A stretch of DNA of 64,000 nucleotides from Bos javanicus. Taxonomy: Eukaryota > Chordata > Mammalia > Artiodactyla > Bovidae. The stretch lies in the NCBI RefSeq assembly GCF_032452875.1, contig NC_083875.1, positions 71,384,178 to 71,448,177 on the forward strand, given 5' to 3'. The notes beneath the pieces are model-generated. The model was given only the letters and a program-made list of their open reading frames with translations, had not been told where the DNA came from and did no database searches. Of this stretch, positions 7,753 to 19,599 are shown piece after piece (position 1 is the first letter of the stretch; every line of letters starts with the position of its first letter). The position numbers and the translations under genes are program-made.

Positions 7753-10087
7753 AGGAACGGGCTGTGGGAAGCGACGCCGGCGTCTTTGATTGTGCAAAGG
7801 CTTTCTTCCTGCCTGCACCCACTCCCCTGCCCTCACACCAAGATTGTTGGGGCACAGGGTTGGCAGGAGGGGCCTTCCGCGTGCCCTGATCCCTTCTTAG
7901 AAGGAGGAGAGGACAGGACAGCTGCTTACCCGATGGCCATCCGCTGGGACATACCAGGTGATAGCAGATGAGGGCAAGACCGGCAGGGGAGCGAGAAATT
8001 GCTATTTCTCTTCCTCCCCCACCCCGAGAGCGATGTAGCTTTTCCTTCAGTGTAGCATCTCCTCCCCTAGAATCATCCATAGATCACACAGGAGGGAAGA
8101 ACGTGTGCAGTGACTGAAAACATTAAACAGGAAACAAGAAGTTATGTATATAAAAGTTCCAGTACACAGTATAAAATAGATGGATAATGTTTATCCTTTA
8201 TTTTTCTATGTAGAAGTTTTTGAATTTGAGTGTGTGCCTGTGTGTGTGTACAAGCAAGTGTTACAGCTGAGAATATAAAGCTGTTTAAAAAAAATAGAGG
8301 GGCTGAGTTTTTCCATTAGGTTAAGTCACAGGGTACCAAAGTAGTACATTGCTCCATGTGGCCTAAAATTGTGTTGAGCTCCCCATGAAAGTTCCACTTG
8401 AATGTAAAATAATAAGTATAAGGTTTATATTTTGAATTTCTCTTTTCATAGGGGAAAAAGGTACGTTGAAAAAAAATAATACTTTAAGCTACTTTTTTTT
8501 TTTAATCCTTATTCAATCAGTCACCGTCATGTGCCTTTTCCCTTTGTCTTTTGCTGGAAATTCCAGGACCAAAGATCTGACCCTGGGGCTTTTCCTCTAG
8601 CTGTGAGCTCATCCCCCGCCACACACACACATACTGGGCGGCAAGCATGGCTCATGCTGGAGCACGGTGGCCCCCAGTGGAATTAGGGTGGCTGGTCTTA
8701 CTAAAACCATTTCCTTCCCTTTGGGTGACGTGAATGTACGCCTCACAGAGCTAGCACTTAGAAGCCCTTGAAATGCCAGTGCTTGTTGGGCAGGCAAATG
8801 GAATCAATCCTACCTTGATCCTTGGACTTCATTCTCCATCCACATTTTAACCCAGGCACTTCAGGTATTCTTGTCTGTGTGTGTGTTGGACTCAGTCCTG
8901 ATCTGTGTTTCCCTGTTCAGTTTTAGGGATTTTAAGAAACACAGGCAGTGTATCTACGACATTTATCTGTTTCCCCTGCCCATCGCGAATGTCTCCCTTA
9001 AAAAGCCTCTCGCTGCCCAGGTTCTCCTAGCAGCTGCTGAAAGGACCTGGGCCCTCGTGCACAGTCAGGATGCCTCTTGAACCGTCTTGAACCTCGTGTG
9101 GTACATGCCACCTGGGGACATGCCGCCTTGTTTTCTGAAATGGCACATCTGAGCCAGATTATCCCTGGGAGCAAATGCAAGCCTGTTTCCTTCAGCTATG
9201 CCTTCCCAGGCCTCTCTTCAAGACCTAGTGGCTTCGCAGTTTTCTTTTAAAATGAGTAGGAAGCAAGTGTGTGTTTTCATTCTGACTTGGCCTGGTCCTG
9301 ACCTTGACCTTTGGCCCTTCACCTTGGGCAGGGTCCATGTTGTGCATTGTCACCAGGCTCAGACCCAGGTTCCTTGGGGTGTGCTCTCATTCTCAGGAAG
9401 AACTCAGATGGTCCTGGGACATCAGCATCTTGAGACCTTGCACACTGTGCCTCCCAGGATAGTTTGCAGGTTATGGACAGCAGAGACCCACATCAGACAG
9501 CTCCTACACGTGCCCGATGAACAGGGTCTTCTCCTGGGCTGGGAGGTTTGACTGCTGACCTGTCCCCTCTCAGAGGTAGCCCCCACCCCCATCTCTCCAG
9601 TGGAAGTCTGTTGCAACAAGCTTCCGTCCCACTCAGGGATGCAAAATGCCCACGGAGATCAAGCTGCTGGGGGAAGTGTTTACGTCTCTCTAAACATACC
9701 CCTAAACATACTCTCTGTTAGTGTTAACGTTAGGCAAATGGAAGAAAGACCAGGTCGAATTCTGAAATAATTATTCAGCCTCCCCTCCTTGTCCACTTCA
9801 TACACCACCGTGCTGCAGAATGTTCCTTATTTCTTAAGGATGAGTGTGCCTGTTGAATACAAATGTACTGCTGCTGCTTAACCTGCGAGATGCATGGTGT
9901 ATGTTACCGTGCTGGGCCAGTGTCGTTTCTTAAATGCCCATCGTAAATACCATGGTTTCTGCCTCTCAAGTCATCACCAACTCTTGGAAGAAGGGGAGAA
10001 ATGTGTGATTCTGTGTGGGGATGTTTCTGATGTGCTGCTACAGTTGTGACACTGGAGCTATGGAAAATAAAGCCTTGATCTTTGAAG
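7753..10087 (+). other. SLC25A37 3' untranslated region
   Basis: The sequence from the stop codon to the predicted cleavage site is about 2.3 kb, with no transposon I recognise. This absence contrasts with the repeat-dense flank beyond 10.4 kb and fits a constrained UTR. There is a short TG run near 8229-8250, a T/A-rich stretch near 8460-8510, and non-canonical poly(A) hexamers such as AATATA at 8272. No convincing iron-responsive element was seen by eye, and none is known for this gene. Confidence 0.8.
10066..10071 (+). terminator. Poly(A) signal of SLC25A37
   Basis: A canonical AATAAA is followed by a GT-rich element (gtgtcgtgggttctgtggt, 10087-10105). This places cleavage near 10080-10090. 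It is the only canonical hexamer I found after the stop codon before this point. Confidence 0.8.
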
Positions 10088-10464
10088 TGTCGTGGGTTCT
10101 GTGGTAGGGATGTGGACATGAGAGGGAAGTGGATGGAGAAAAGGAACCTAACTCATGGGATTTGTGCCTCCTGCAGTCTCATGCATTAAGGACCAGGCTC
10201 TATGGCTTAGATGGAAAGTACCCTTCAGCCCACTTATCAAAACTGAAGCAGGTGGCCGCCTTGGCCAGCCCAGGGATGGTCAAGTGAGAGGCCCAGGGAA
10301 TGGCTGGGAGCATCCTTGGGTTTTGCTCAGCTCTGCTGGCAGCTCTTCTATCTTTGTGGGACCACGAGGTTGAGAGGCTGATGGTACCTGCGATGCCCAA
10401 CCCTCTTGCCTGCTACATTCATGCCTATCTTCTCTGGCTCTCTCTCTTCCTTCTTCCCTTTGGG
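10088..10464. other. Single-copy 3' flank
   Basis: No gene or repeat recognised. Short ORFs on both strands have no recognisable domain. Confidence 0.6.
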
Positions 10465-10682
10465 CGTGTGCTAAGTCATTTCAGTCGTGTCTGACTCTTT
10501 GCAACCCTATGTACTGTAGCCCACCAGGTTCCTCTGTCCATGGGATTCTCCAGGCAATAATGCTGGAGTGGATTGCCATGCCCTTCTCTAGGGGATCTTC
10601 CCAACCCAGGGATTGATCCTGCGTCTCTTTCGTCTCCTGCATTGCAGGCAGATTCTTTACCAACTGTGCTACCCCTGGGGCT
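10465..10682 (-). mobile_element. Bov-tA SINE
   Basis: The tail gctaagtcatttcagtcgtg, the core and the tRNA-like head (gcaggcagattctttaccaa) are present. It is the first SINE after the gene. Confidence 0.92.
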
Positions 10683-10879
10683 TCTTCTGATTCCTTTCTA
10701 AGTCCCACCTCCACCAGGTTCAGCTGCTTTCCCTCTGAGTGCCATCCTAATGTTCATGACAATATTCCAATAGCCATCTAAGGCAATAATTGGACAAGTA
10801 CTCAAAAATGCCTATCCCAGGCTTGTTCATGAAAGTCAAATCTGGAAGCACACTGGATATCAATGAAGAAGTTAAATGA

Positions 10880-11054
10880 CTGGGGACTTCCCTGATGGTT
10901 CCCTGATGGTTAAGACTTCGTTCGCCTTCCAATGTCGGGAGTGCATGCTTGGTCCCTGGTTGGTGAGCTAAGATCCCGCATGTCTCATGGCCAAAAAACC
11001 AAAAGGTTAAGCAAAAGCAATCTTGTAACAAATTCAATAAACTTTTATAAAGGG
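10880..11054 (+). mobile_element. CHR-type SINE
   Basis: The head ggggacttccctgatggt carries a local ttccctgatgg duplication; the body gagctaagatcccgcatg and the tail cttgtaacaaattcaataaa follow. It is flanked by AGTTAAATGA at 10870-10879 and 11055-11064. Confidence 0.92.
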
Positions 11055-11211
11055 AGTTAAATGATTTATAGAGCGCCTGAGCTCTCCAGATATTGTAGTG
11101 GGAAGGAAGGAATTTTCGCCAGGGACCCCAGATCAGATACATTGTTTAAAAACTTGGACTTTCCAATACATTAGTAAAATTTGAGAATACTTCCAAGCTT
11201 AGTGATTTCTC

Positions 11212-11414
11212 TAGTGAAAGTGTTAGTTGCTCAGTCATGTCCAAGTCTTTGAGACCACATGAACCTTAGAGCCCACTGTCCATGGAATTCTCCAGGCAAG
11301 AATACCAGAGTGAGTTGCCATTCCCTTCTCCAGGATCTTCCCGATCCAAAGATCAAACCCAGGTCTCCTGCACTGCAGACAGATTCATTACTCTCTGAGG
11401 CACCAGGGAAGCCC
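11212..11414 (-). mobile_element. Bov-tA SINE
   Basis: A reverse Bov-tA from tagtgaaagtgttagttgct to ggcaccagggaagccc. The flanks are AGTGATTTCTC and AGTCATTTCTC (11201-11211 and 11415-11425). Confidence 0.93.
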
Positions 11415-11425
11415 AGTCATTTCTC

Positions 11426-11940
11426 GAGCCTTACCTCCTAAAAGTAACATTTTGGGGACGTGTGAGCCCCCTTTTGTGAAGGAGTGGGTATGTGATGACT
11501 CATCCACGGTTTAGAATTCCATGGTTATCTGTTGACATGGCTTCTTTAAAAGGCTCTTTACTCGTGGTTTTATTTACTGGTGGCAGCCATAATCTTTCAC
11601 TTTCCATAGCGTGTGGGCCATCCGAGAAGAACTACTAGAGGATATAGGACACAAGTGCCACCTTAGGAAGGACAGTCCAGCCCATGACTGCGGTCCTCTG
11701 AAACTCCTATGTGAGAAGAAAAATTATAAATTCGAGATCATAGTGGAGATTTTGGGGTCTCCATCCCAAGGCAGTTGAAGCTTGGGCCTTGCCTTAAAGT
11801 TCTTGTGAATTTCTGTTGTCAAGGACTCACTGCTGAAAGCTCGTACTGCAAAGCAGAACGCCCATGAAGCTCAGGGCGATGGATTGTGAATGCTCAGTTC
11901 TTTGTCATTGTCACCCTGACCCTTGGTGGCTGTCTTTAAG
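11426..11940. other. Single-copy intergenic stretch
   Basis: No gene or repeat recognised. Confidence 0.55.
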
Positions 11941-12148
11941 AGAAGTGCTCACTCAGTCATGTCCGACTCTTTGTGACACCATGGGCTGCAGCCCACCAGG
12001 CTCCTCTGTCCATGGGATTTCCTCAGGCAAAAATACTGGAGTGGGTTGCCATTTCCTTCTCCAGGGGATCTTCCTGACCCAAGGATTGAACCTGAGTCTC
12101 TTGCATTGCAGGCAGATTCTTTACCACAGAGTCACCTGGGAAACCCCC
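11941..12148 (-). mobile_element. Bov-tA SINE
   Basis: A full reverse Bov-tA with tail actcagtcatgtccgactct and head ending gagtcacctgggaaacccc. Confidence 0.92.
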
Positions 12149-12199
12149 ATACTACACTTGATCTTAGCCAAAAGTTTTTGGGAGCCTTTGTTCTCATTA

Positions 12200-12217
12200 T
12201 TTGTGTGTGTGTGTGTA

Positions 12218-12256
<39 letters not shown>
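12200..12256. repeat. (GT)n-(GA)n compound microsatellite
   Basis: GT units run into about 12 GA units. It is likely polymorphic. Confidence 0.95.
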
Positions 12257-12259
<3 letters not shown>

Positions 12260-12780
12260 CTGGCTTCTGCTGAATGTTGAGAATAGTCTTTTGAAGGATG
12301 CTTCTAGCATTGGTTGACAGGTGACAGATGTATATCTCAACATTCAAGTTTTGAACTTCATGCAATCAGGTGAGTGAAATAGGACAACAAATCCTCTCCC
12401 TTTGCCTGATTGAATCTGTATAAACTTTGGAATAAAATAATGTATACATTTTAATAAAAGTAATTATGGATACCCATATGCCATTTTTTCCTGTAGGGCT
12501 GGACTTCACAAGGTTTTAATGGATGTTGCTTTATAGTAACTACTTTCAATAACGAGAGTCCATGACAACTGAAATTACCTGGAATTCAAAGCAATGTCCA
12601 AACTTCAACTGCCTTAGGTCTAGGACTAAAAGAACATCACCAGTCTGGAAGCTGTTGACACTCAAGTGGTAGCAGCTTCTTTTGGTTCTTCCTGATTTTC
12701 TAGCATCTCCAGTGGTCTTATCCATGGTTTAATGTAGATAGCTAGGAAAAACCTAAACAGCAAAATAAAACCAGAGACAT
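12257..12780. other. AT-rich intergenic stretch
   Basis: No gene or clear repeat recognised. Confidence 0.5.
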
Positions 12781-13245
12781 CATTTTGCTGTCAAAGGGCC
12801 ATCTAGTTAAAGCTGTGGTTTTTCCAGTAGTCATGTACGGATGTGACAGTTGGCCCATAAAGAAGGCTAAGCAAAGAAGAATTGATGCTTTCGAACTGTG
12901 GTGCTAGAGAAGACTCGAGAGTCCCTTGAACTGCAAGATCAAACCAGTCAATCCTAAAGGAAATCAACCCTATCTTCATTGGAAGGACTGATGTTGAAGC
13001 TGAAGCTGTAAAACTTTGGCCACCCAGATGCTAAGAGCTGACTCACTGGAAAAGACCCTGATGCTAGGAAAGATTGAGGGTGGGACGAAAAGGGGACGAC
13101 AGAGATGGTTGGATGGCATCACCAACTCATGGACGTGAATTTGAACAAACTCCACGAGATAGTCAAGGACAGGAAAGCCTGGTGTGCTGTAGTCCATAGG
13201 GTTGCAAAGAGTCAGACACAACCGAGCAACTGAACACAACAAAAA
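12781..13245 (+). mobile_element. BovB (RTE) LINE, 3' end
   Basis: A 5'-truncated copy from the late reverse-transcriptase ORF (gtcatgtacggatgtgacag) to the BovB 3' end (gtcagacacaaccgagcaac). The coding part carries stops and the CTCGAG junction at 12914-12919 discussed in the findings. It is not functional. Confidence 0.93.
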
Positions 13246-13261
13246 ATAAGGAAAGTGTATA

Positions 13262-13487
13262 GTCAGACTGGTGCCTTAGCTGCTAAAGAATCCACCTGCC
13301 AATGTAGGAGACGCAAGAGATGGAGGTCTGATCCACGAGTCAGGCAGATACCCTGGAGAAGGAAATGGCAACCCGTTCCAGTTTTCTTGCCTGGAAAATC
13401 CCTTGGACGGAGGAGCCTGGAGGGCTGCAGTCTATGGGGTCACAAAGAGTCAGACATAGCTGAGCACACATGCATGCACACACAGTC
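13262..13487 (+). mobile_element. Bov-tA SINE
   Basis: A diverged head (tgccttagctgctaaagaat), the A unit and the tail agtcagacatagctgagcac. It lies just after the BovB copy in the same orientation. Confidence 0.9.
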
Positions 13488-14103
13488 TTTAGGCAGGGGC
13501 CAGGGGCTTAGGGCCAATTATATGACTCCTCATGTTTTCCCTCAAGCATTTGATAGTAAATTACACACAAAGAGGATCATGATTAATGGTCCTGAGATGA
13601 CAATCGTACTGGGAACAACAGCCAGGAACAAAGAATGTTCTTGATGGAAATACGGGGCCAAACTCTGAACCTGTTATTCATTGTGGTAGAAAAAGTCCCT
13701 TCACACAGCTTGGAACATGGGGTTCTAAGCCTCATGGTGTTCCAGTGAGTGAGGGTTGCCAAAAGCACTCATTCACGGAAGTTCTTGGATGCTTACTCTC
13801 ACGCTTCACTTGATCCAGCTTCCTATTTTGAAGAGATTATTTTTGCTGATTTGACCTAGGCCAAAAATCTTAGTTTGTTGATGCTATCTTGTAGTTCCAC
13901 CTTGACCTCTGTAATTCTTTCATCTTTATGATCAGCAAGTTTCTGAAAGCCAAATTTGAAAAGCATGTAATTACCTCATACTGAATACTAATACAAGAAT
14001 AATTTTTATTGCTGGTAGAATAAGGTAATTTATTTGCTCTGGTTCATTTTAACCATTGAATCATAGCAGATGAGTGCAGTTCAAAGACCTGGACACTGTC
14101 CTG
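13488..14103. other. Single-copy intergenic stretch
   Basis: No gene or repeat recognised. Confidence 0.5.
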
Positions 14104-14311
14104 TGTGTGTGTTAGTCACTCAGTCATGTCCGTCTCTTTGCAACCCAATGGACTGTAGCCGAACAGGCTCCTCTGTCCATGGGATTCTCCAGTCAAGAAT
14201 ACTGGAGTGGGTTGCCATTTCCGTCTCCAGGGGATCTTCCCAATCCAGGAATCGAACCTGGGTCTCCTACATTGGAGGCAGTTTCTTTACTGTCTGAGCC
14301 ATCCTGATGGA
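14104..14311 (-). mobile_element. Bov-tA SINE
   Basis: A reverse Bov-tA: tcactcagtcatgtccgtct tail, ggattctccagtcaagaata core and gagccatcctgatgg head. Confidence 0.92.
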
Positions 14312-14440
14312 TACTAACTAGCTGGGTAATCTTGAGTGACCTTGGACATATCATTTAATCTCTGGTCTAGTTTTCTCACCTGCAACATGAAAGGGTTGGG
14401 TCAGATGACCTGTAATAGTTCCTCCAGCTTCGATAGCCTG
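14312..14440 (+). repeat. MIR SINE
   Basis: It matches the MIR core pattern: actagctgggtaatcttgag, then atcatttaatctctgg and ttttctcacctgcaacatga. Confidence 0.8.
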
Positions 14441-15039
14441 TGTTCTTCTAATCCAGGCTCTATTCAGTGTTTAAGTCTGTAATTAAAGTATGATGACATG
14501 TTTTTTATGTGAGATGACAAGGAGAATCTTCGCAGGCCTTTTAGCCTACCTGCCAGAATGAATCATTGATTATTATTTTGCTTTACAGAGACTCACATCT
14601 CACTTCCTAAACTACTCTACAAATGAAATAAAAAATCAGGAACTCAGTACAGGCAAATGATGGATGTAAATGTATTTCACATCTTTGTTTTTACTGTATC
14701 TTTTTTATGACAGGTATTTTACATTTAATTTCTTAGTTCCATGAGGCTTTATGTTTTTACTGTATCTTTAATGGCTGCATCTCTATGCAGTGGTAATTGG
14801 ATGATTTGCCTGTGTCATTCTAAATTCTGAGTGAGGGCTGTTGTCTGTGTTGAACTCCAGGTCAGGTGCCTGAAAGAAAATAGGTCATCTTGAGAACCTG
14901 CAGCTTCGGGAACGTGATACCAGCAAACCCTTGTTTTCACGTTGTACATCACTACAGGAAGAAGTCAGTGAGGTCTTCCTGTGGCATTTTTAAATTGTAG
15001 AGTCTATTATGTCTAAACTTTTGAAAATTACATACTTTA
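14441..15039. other. AT-rich intergenic stretch
   Basis: The word tttttactgtatctt occurs twice (about 14689 and 14754). Otherwise no gene or repeat recognised. Confidence 0.5.
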
Positions 15040-15203
15040 ATTTTTAGAACAATTTTTGGCTCACAGTAGAATCGAGGTACAGAGAATTCTCATACCTGCT
15101 GACCCTCTACATATGCCAGTCCCCCCCAAGATCAACATCCCTACCGGAGTTGTACGTTTGTTACAACTGATGAACTTACATTGACACATGGGGCTCACTC
15201 TTT

Positions 15204-15765
15204 TTATTGGATCATAATTGCTCTACCACGTTGTGTTAGTTTCTGCTGTACAAGGAAGTGAATCAGTTATTTGTATACAGATATCCCCTCCCCCACCCCC
15301 ATCCCACCCCTCTAGGTGGTCACAGAGCACTGAGCTGAGCTCCCATTGCTGCACAGCAGCTTCCCACTAGCGATCTATTTTATACCTGGTAGCGTATATA
15401 TGTCAATGCTACTCTCCCAGTTTGTTCCACCCTCCCCTTCTTCCTCTGTGTCCACATGTTCATTCTCTATGTCTGCCTCTCTGTTCCTGCCCTGCAAATA
15501 AATTCATCTGTACCATTATTCCAGATTCCACATATATGCATTAATATATGATATCTGTTTTTCTCTTTCTGACTTCATTCTGTATGACAGACTCTAGATC
15601 CATCCACCTCTCTACTAATGACCCAATTTCATTCCTTTTTATGACTGAGTAATATTCCACTGTAGAAACCCTCTTGCACTGTTGGTGAGGATGTGAATTG
15701 GTACAGTCACTATGGAGAACAGTATGGAGGTTCCTTTGAAAAACTAAAAATAGGGTTCCTTCCTG
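15204..15765 (-). mobile_element. Ruminant L1 (L1_BT), 5'-inverted insertion
   Basis: From the left this reads as L1_BT 3' sequence antisense (ttacc..gttgtgttagtttctgct ... gactgagtaatattccact). After about 15663 it switches to sense L1 sequence (ctcttgcactgttggtgagg, cactatggagaacagtatgg). That is the layout of a twin-primed insertion. Poorly preserved flanks ggggctcactcttt and agggttccttcctgg may be the target duplication in the host L1M. Confidence 0.78.
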
Positions 15766-16075
15766 GTGGTGTGTACATTTTATGGGTTTGAAGAAACGTG
15801 CAATGACGTATGTCCACTATTACAGTTTCACTGCCCTAAAAATCCTGTGTGCTCTTCTGTTCATCCCTACTTCCCTCTAACCCCTGCAACCATTGATCAA
15901 TTTGCTCCTCCATAGTTAATGACTTTTCCAGAATGTCATAGTATACAGTATATCATCTTTTCAGAGTGGCTTCTTTCAATGTATTTTAATTTTCCTCTAT
16001 GTCTTTTCATGGCTTGATAGCTCATTTATTTTTAGCATGGAACAATATTCCACTGTCTGATTGTGCCAGTTTTTT

Positions 16076-16345
16076 AAAATTTATGTTTAATTGGAGGATA
16101 ATTGCTTTACAATGTTGTGTTGGTTTCTGCCCTTTAGCAACATGAATCAGCCCTAAGTATCAGCCATAAGCCCCCCACCCCATCCCACTCCTCTAGGTTT
16201 TCACCAGGTTGAGCTCCCTACATTATACAGCAACTTCCCACTAGCTATCTGTTCTATATATGGTGATATATACGTTTCAATGTTACTCTCCAATTTGTCC
16301 CGCATTCTCCTTCCTCTGCTGTGTTCACAAGTCTATTCCAGTTTG
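16076..16345 (-). mobile_element. Ruminant L1 3' fragment
   Basis: An antisense L1_BT tail from taattggaggataattgctt to about cagtttg, then a T run (16346-16358). It lies inside L1M. Confidence 0.8.
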
Positions 16346-16425
16346 TTTTTTTTTTTTAATTCATTCACCTACTGAATGACAACTTGGTTGCTTCCAAGTT
16401 TTGGCAATTATGAATAAAGCTGTTA

Positions 16426-16598
16426 AACACAGGAAGCCCAGTCTGGCGCTCTGTGATAACCGCAAAGGGTGGGATGGGGGCAGGAGAGGGAGGCATAAGA
16501 GATAGGCAATATATGTATACCTGTGGCTCATTCGCGTTGTTGTATGGCAGAAACCAACACAATATTGTAAAAATCATAGAACAAACCAAAAAAAAAAT
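16426..16598 (+). mobile_element. Ruminant L1 3' tail with perfect target duplication
   Basis: A 173-bp L1_BT 3' end (gggtgggatgggggcaggag ... tgtatacctgtggctcattc ... ccaaaaaaaaa). It is flanked by the perfect 15-bp duplication TGAATAAAGCTGTTA (16411-16425 and 16599-16613) taken from the host L1M. Confidence 0.93.
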
Positions 16599-16837
16599 TG
16601 AATAAAGCTGTTATAAACATCTGTGGGCTGGTTTTTTTTTTTTTTGAGGACATAGTTTTCAACTCCTTTGGGTTGAAAGAAATGTGATTATCAAATTATA
16701 TGGTAAGATTATTTTAGTTTTGTAAAAAACTGCCAAGCTGTCTTTCAAAGGGGCTACCATTTTGCATTCCCATCACAAGCAAAAATCAGCATTAATTGTG
16801 TTTTGCAAACCCCTATTGAGTTTGGAATGCCTTAGGG

Positions 16838-17021
16838 CAGGAGTTCCCAGCCTCTGGAATCTAATGCCTGATGATCTGAGATGGAACTGATGTAATAAAA
16901 ATAGAAATAAAGTGCACAATAAATGTAATGCACTTGAATCATCTCAAAACCTTTCCCCAACCCCAGTCCACAGAAGTTTCCATGAAACTGGTCCCTGGTG
17001 CCAAAAGGTTGGGGACCACTG
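16838..17021. mobile_element. Non-autonomous hAT-like DNA transposon
   Basis: A 184-bp element with imperfect terminal inverted repeats (caggagttcccagcc against cagtggtccccaacc, 11 of 15). It is flanked by a perfect 8-bp target duplication CCTTAGGG (16830-16837 and 17022-17029), diagnostic of the hAT superfamily. Family name not assigned. Confidence 0.88.
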
Positions 17022-17147
17022 CCTTAGGGGTTAATCAACACTGGATTTAGGGTGAAATGGCAACCAGTCCTGTAAATTAGAGTGGAGGAAGGGGGTGTTC
17101 AAGAAGCTTGTAAATGTCATGTGTGAATTAAGGATTATATCTGTAAG

Positions 17148-17354
17148 AGTAGAGTATTCGCTCAGTCGTGTCCGACTCTTTGTGACCCCATGAACTGCAG
17201 CCCACCAGGCTCCTCTATCCATGGGATTCTCCAGGCAAGAATATTGGAGGGGGTTGCCATTTCCTTCTCCAGGGGATCTTCCCAACCCAGGGATCGAAGC
17301 CGGGTCTCCCACGTTGTAGACAGACGCTTTACTGTCTGAGCCACCAGGGAAGTC
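17148..17354 (-). mobile_element. Bov-tA SINE
   Basis: A full reverse Bov-tA flanked by a 13-bp duplication TTATATCTGTAAG (17135-17147 and 17355-17367). Confidence 0.94.
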
Positions 17355-17374
17355 TTATATCTGTAAGGACGTCA

Positions 17375-18575
17375 TCAAAATCAGTTCAGTAGCTCAGTCG
17401 TTTCCGACTCTTTGTGACCCCATGGACTGCAGCACACCAGGCCTCCCTGTCCATCACCAACTCCCAGAGTTTACCCAAACTCATGTCCATTGAATTGGTG
17501 ATGCCATCCAACTATTTCATCCTCTCTCGTCCCCTTCTCCTCCTGCCTTCAATCTTTCCCAGCATCAGGGTCTTTTCAAATGAGTCAGTTCTTTGCATCA
17601 GGTGGCCAGAGTATGGGAATTTCAGCTTCAACATCAGTCCTTCCAATGAATATTCAGGACTGATCTCCTTTAGGATGGACTGGTTGGATCTGCTTGCAGT
17701 CCAAGGGAGTCTTCTTCAACACCACAGTTCAAAAGCATCAGTTATTTGGTGCTCAGCTTTCTTTATAGGCCAACTCTCACATCCATACATGACTACTGGA
17801 AAAACCATAGCTTTGATTAGACGGACCTTTGTTGGCAAAGTAATGTCTCTGCTTTTTAACATGCTGTCTAGGTTAATCATAACTTTTCTTCCAAGGAGCA
17901 AACATCTTTTAATTTCATGGCTGCAGGCACCATCTGCAGTGATTTTGGAGCTCCAAAAAAGAAAGTCTCTCCCTGTTTCCACTGTTTCCCCATCTATTTG
18001 CCATGAAGTGATGGGACCAGATGCCATGATCTTAGTTTTCTGAATGTTGAGCTTTAAGCCAACTTTTTCACTCTCCACTTTCACTTTCATCAAGAAGCTC
18101 TTTAGTTCTTCACTTTCTGCCATAAGGGTGGTGTCATCTGCATATCTGAGGTTATTGATATTTCTCCCGGCAATCTGGATTCCAGCTTGTGCTTCTTCCA
18201 GCCCAGCGTTTCTCATGATGTACTCTGCACATAAGTTAAATAAGCAGGGTGACAATATACAGCCTTGATGTACTCCTTTTCCTATTTGGAACCAGTCTGT
18301 TCCATGTGCAGTTCTAACTGTTGCTTCCTGACCTGCATACAGATTTCTCAAGAGGCAGGTCAGATGATCTGGTATTCCAATCTCCGTAAGAATTTCCCAG
18401 AGTTTATTTTGGTCCACACAGTCAAAGGCTTTGGCATAGTCAATAAAGAAGAAGTAGATGTTTTTCTGGAACTCTCTTGCTTTTTCGATGATCCAACGGA
18501 TTTTGGCAATTTGATCTCTGGTTCTTCTGCCTTTTCTAAATCCAGCTTGAAGATCTGGAAGTTCCCGGTTCACAC
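17375..18575 (-). mobile_element. BovB (RTE) LINE, 5'-truncated, reverse-transcriptase region
   Basis: A 1.2-kb copy with a reading frame open over about 285 codons (17716-18573). It shows the reverse-transcriptase blocks FFIDYAKAFDCVD, GVHQGCILSPCLFNL and LRYADDTTLMA (catalytic YADD). The endonuclease half is missing. It is flanked by AAGGACGTCA and AAGGATGTCA (17365-17374 and 18576-18585). A dead copy of a family known to have spread between reptiles and ruminants. Confidence 0.94.
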
Positions 18576-18585
18576 AAGGATGTCA

Positions 18586-19368
18586 CAAATTAGAGCAAAA
18601 AAGTGTTTGAGAATCAATGTGGGAACACACTGTCTCCACGTGGATAGACCATGTAACTTACAGATGTTAATTCTATAGTGCTAGTATTTGATTCTCAGAA
18701 CAATCTTTTTTTTTTTTTTTTTGCTGAATTTCTATTTCTGACCACAAGGTGGCATCTGATTTTCATTAATACACAAGACACATCTCATCTCTCACTCTTC
18801 AAACTGGAAAGCCACATTTGTCTCAGCTTCTGGACCCTAGGTACCAGAATTTTTTCAAATGGCAGCATTTCCAAAGGATATTGCATTCCTGTGGGTTTCT
18901 ATAGGAGTCGAACTAAATCTTTTGTATGTGTAAGTCAGATCTGTATCAAGGCATGCTTATGAATATTTCATTTATTGATCACTGTGTTGAAGATACTTCA
19001 TAGCCTGGGAACGTTTCCCATATGTTTCTTTACCTTACGCCCAATGTTGGAGACATGAATTATTTTGATATGTGCTTATTATATGCCACATGCTATTGTG
19101 TTTGGGAATGAGAGAGTACAGAGAAGTCTTTACTCAGAGATCTAACTTGCAAGATGGGTCTATTCCAGGTACATGTATGAAACAACCCCGAAGGTAAAAC
19201 TCTCAAGGCAAATTGTCTAAGTTGAAGTCCATTATGATGAGTACGGTCTCTAGATCTGTGAGGTAAGTGCTGAAGTGTGATAGTTTTGCCCTTGTGTTAC
19301 CTGCACCTTTCACAGTACCTGCAGGAGTCATGACTCAGCTGAAAACTGTGGACTTTGGGGCCACAAGT
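18586..19368. other. Intergenic stretch with a T run
   Basis: A T run at about 18704-18721. No gene or clear repeat recognised. Confidence 0.5.
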
Positions 19369-19576
19369 GTATGCCTGCTAAGTTGCTCAGTCGTGTCTGA
19401 CTCTTTGCAATCCCATGGGCACTCCTCTGTCCATGGGGATTCTCCAGGCAAGAATACAGGAATGGGTTGCCATGCCCTCCTCCAGGGGATCTTCCCAACC
19501 CAGGGATGGAACACACCTCTTACGTTTCCTGCACTGGGAAGTGGGTTCTTTACCACTAGCGCCACCTGGGAAGCCC
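19369..19576 (-). mobile_element. Bov-tA SINE
   Basis: A full reverse Bov-tA flanked by TTGGGGCCACAAGT and TTGGGGCCACGAGT (19355-19368 and 19577-19590). Confidence 0.94.
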
Positions 19577-19599
19577 TTGGGGCCACGAGTCCTAGATTC

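Larger units (their letters stand above)
15040..16800 (-). mobile_element. Old L1M LINE 3' region, antisense, with three ruminant L1 insertions
   Basis: L1M 3' sequence is visible in pieces: 15040-15203 (taattttt.gaacaatttt; cattgacacat), 15766-16075 (ttcactgccctaaaaatcct), 16346-16425 (attcattcacctactgaatg) and 16599-16800. The pieces are collinear and are separated by the three L1_BT insertions listed separately. Confidence 0.75.

Noticed and set aside
7159..8080. Long antisense ORFs over exon 4 and the 3'UTR (95, 127 and 121 codons)
   Set aside because: They mirror the GC-rich carrier coding sequence in other frames and show no domain; typical shadow ORFs.
17716..18573. Reverse transcriptase as part of a domesticated or defence system
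   Set aside because: The motifs and 3' end are ordinary BovB; the copy is truncated with flanking target duplication and no partner gene.
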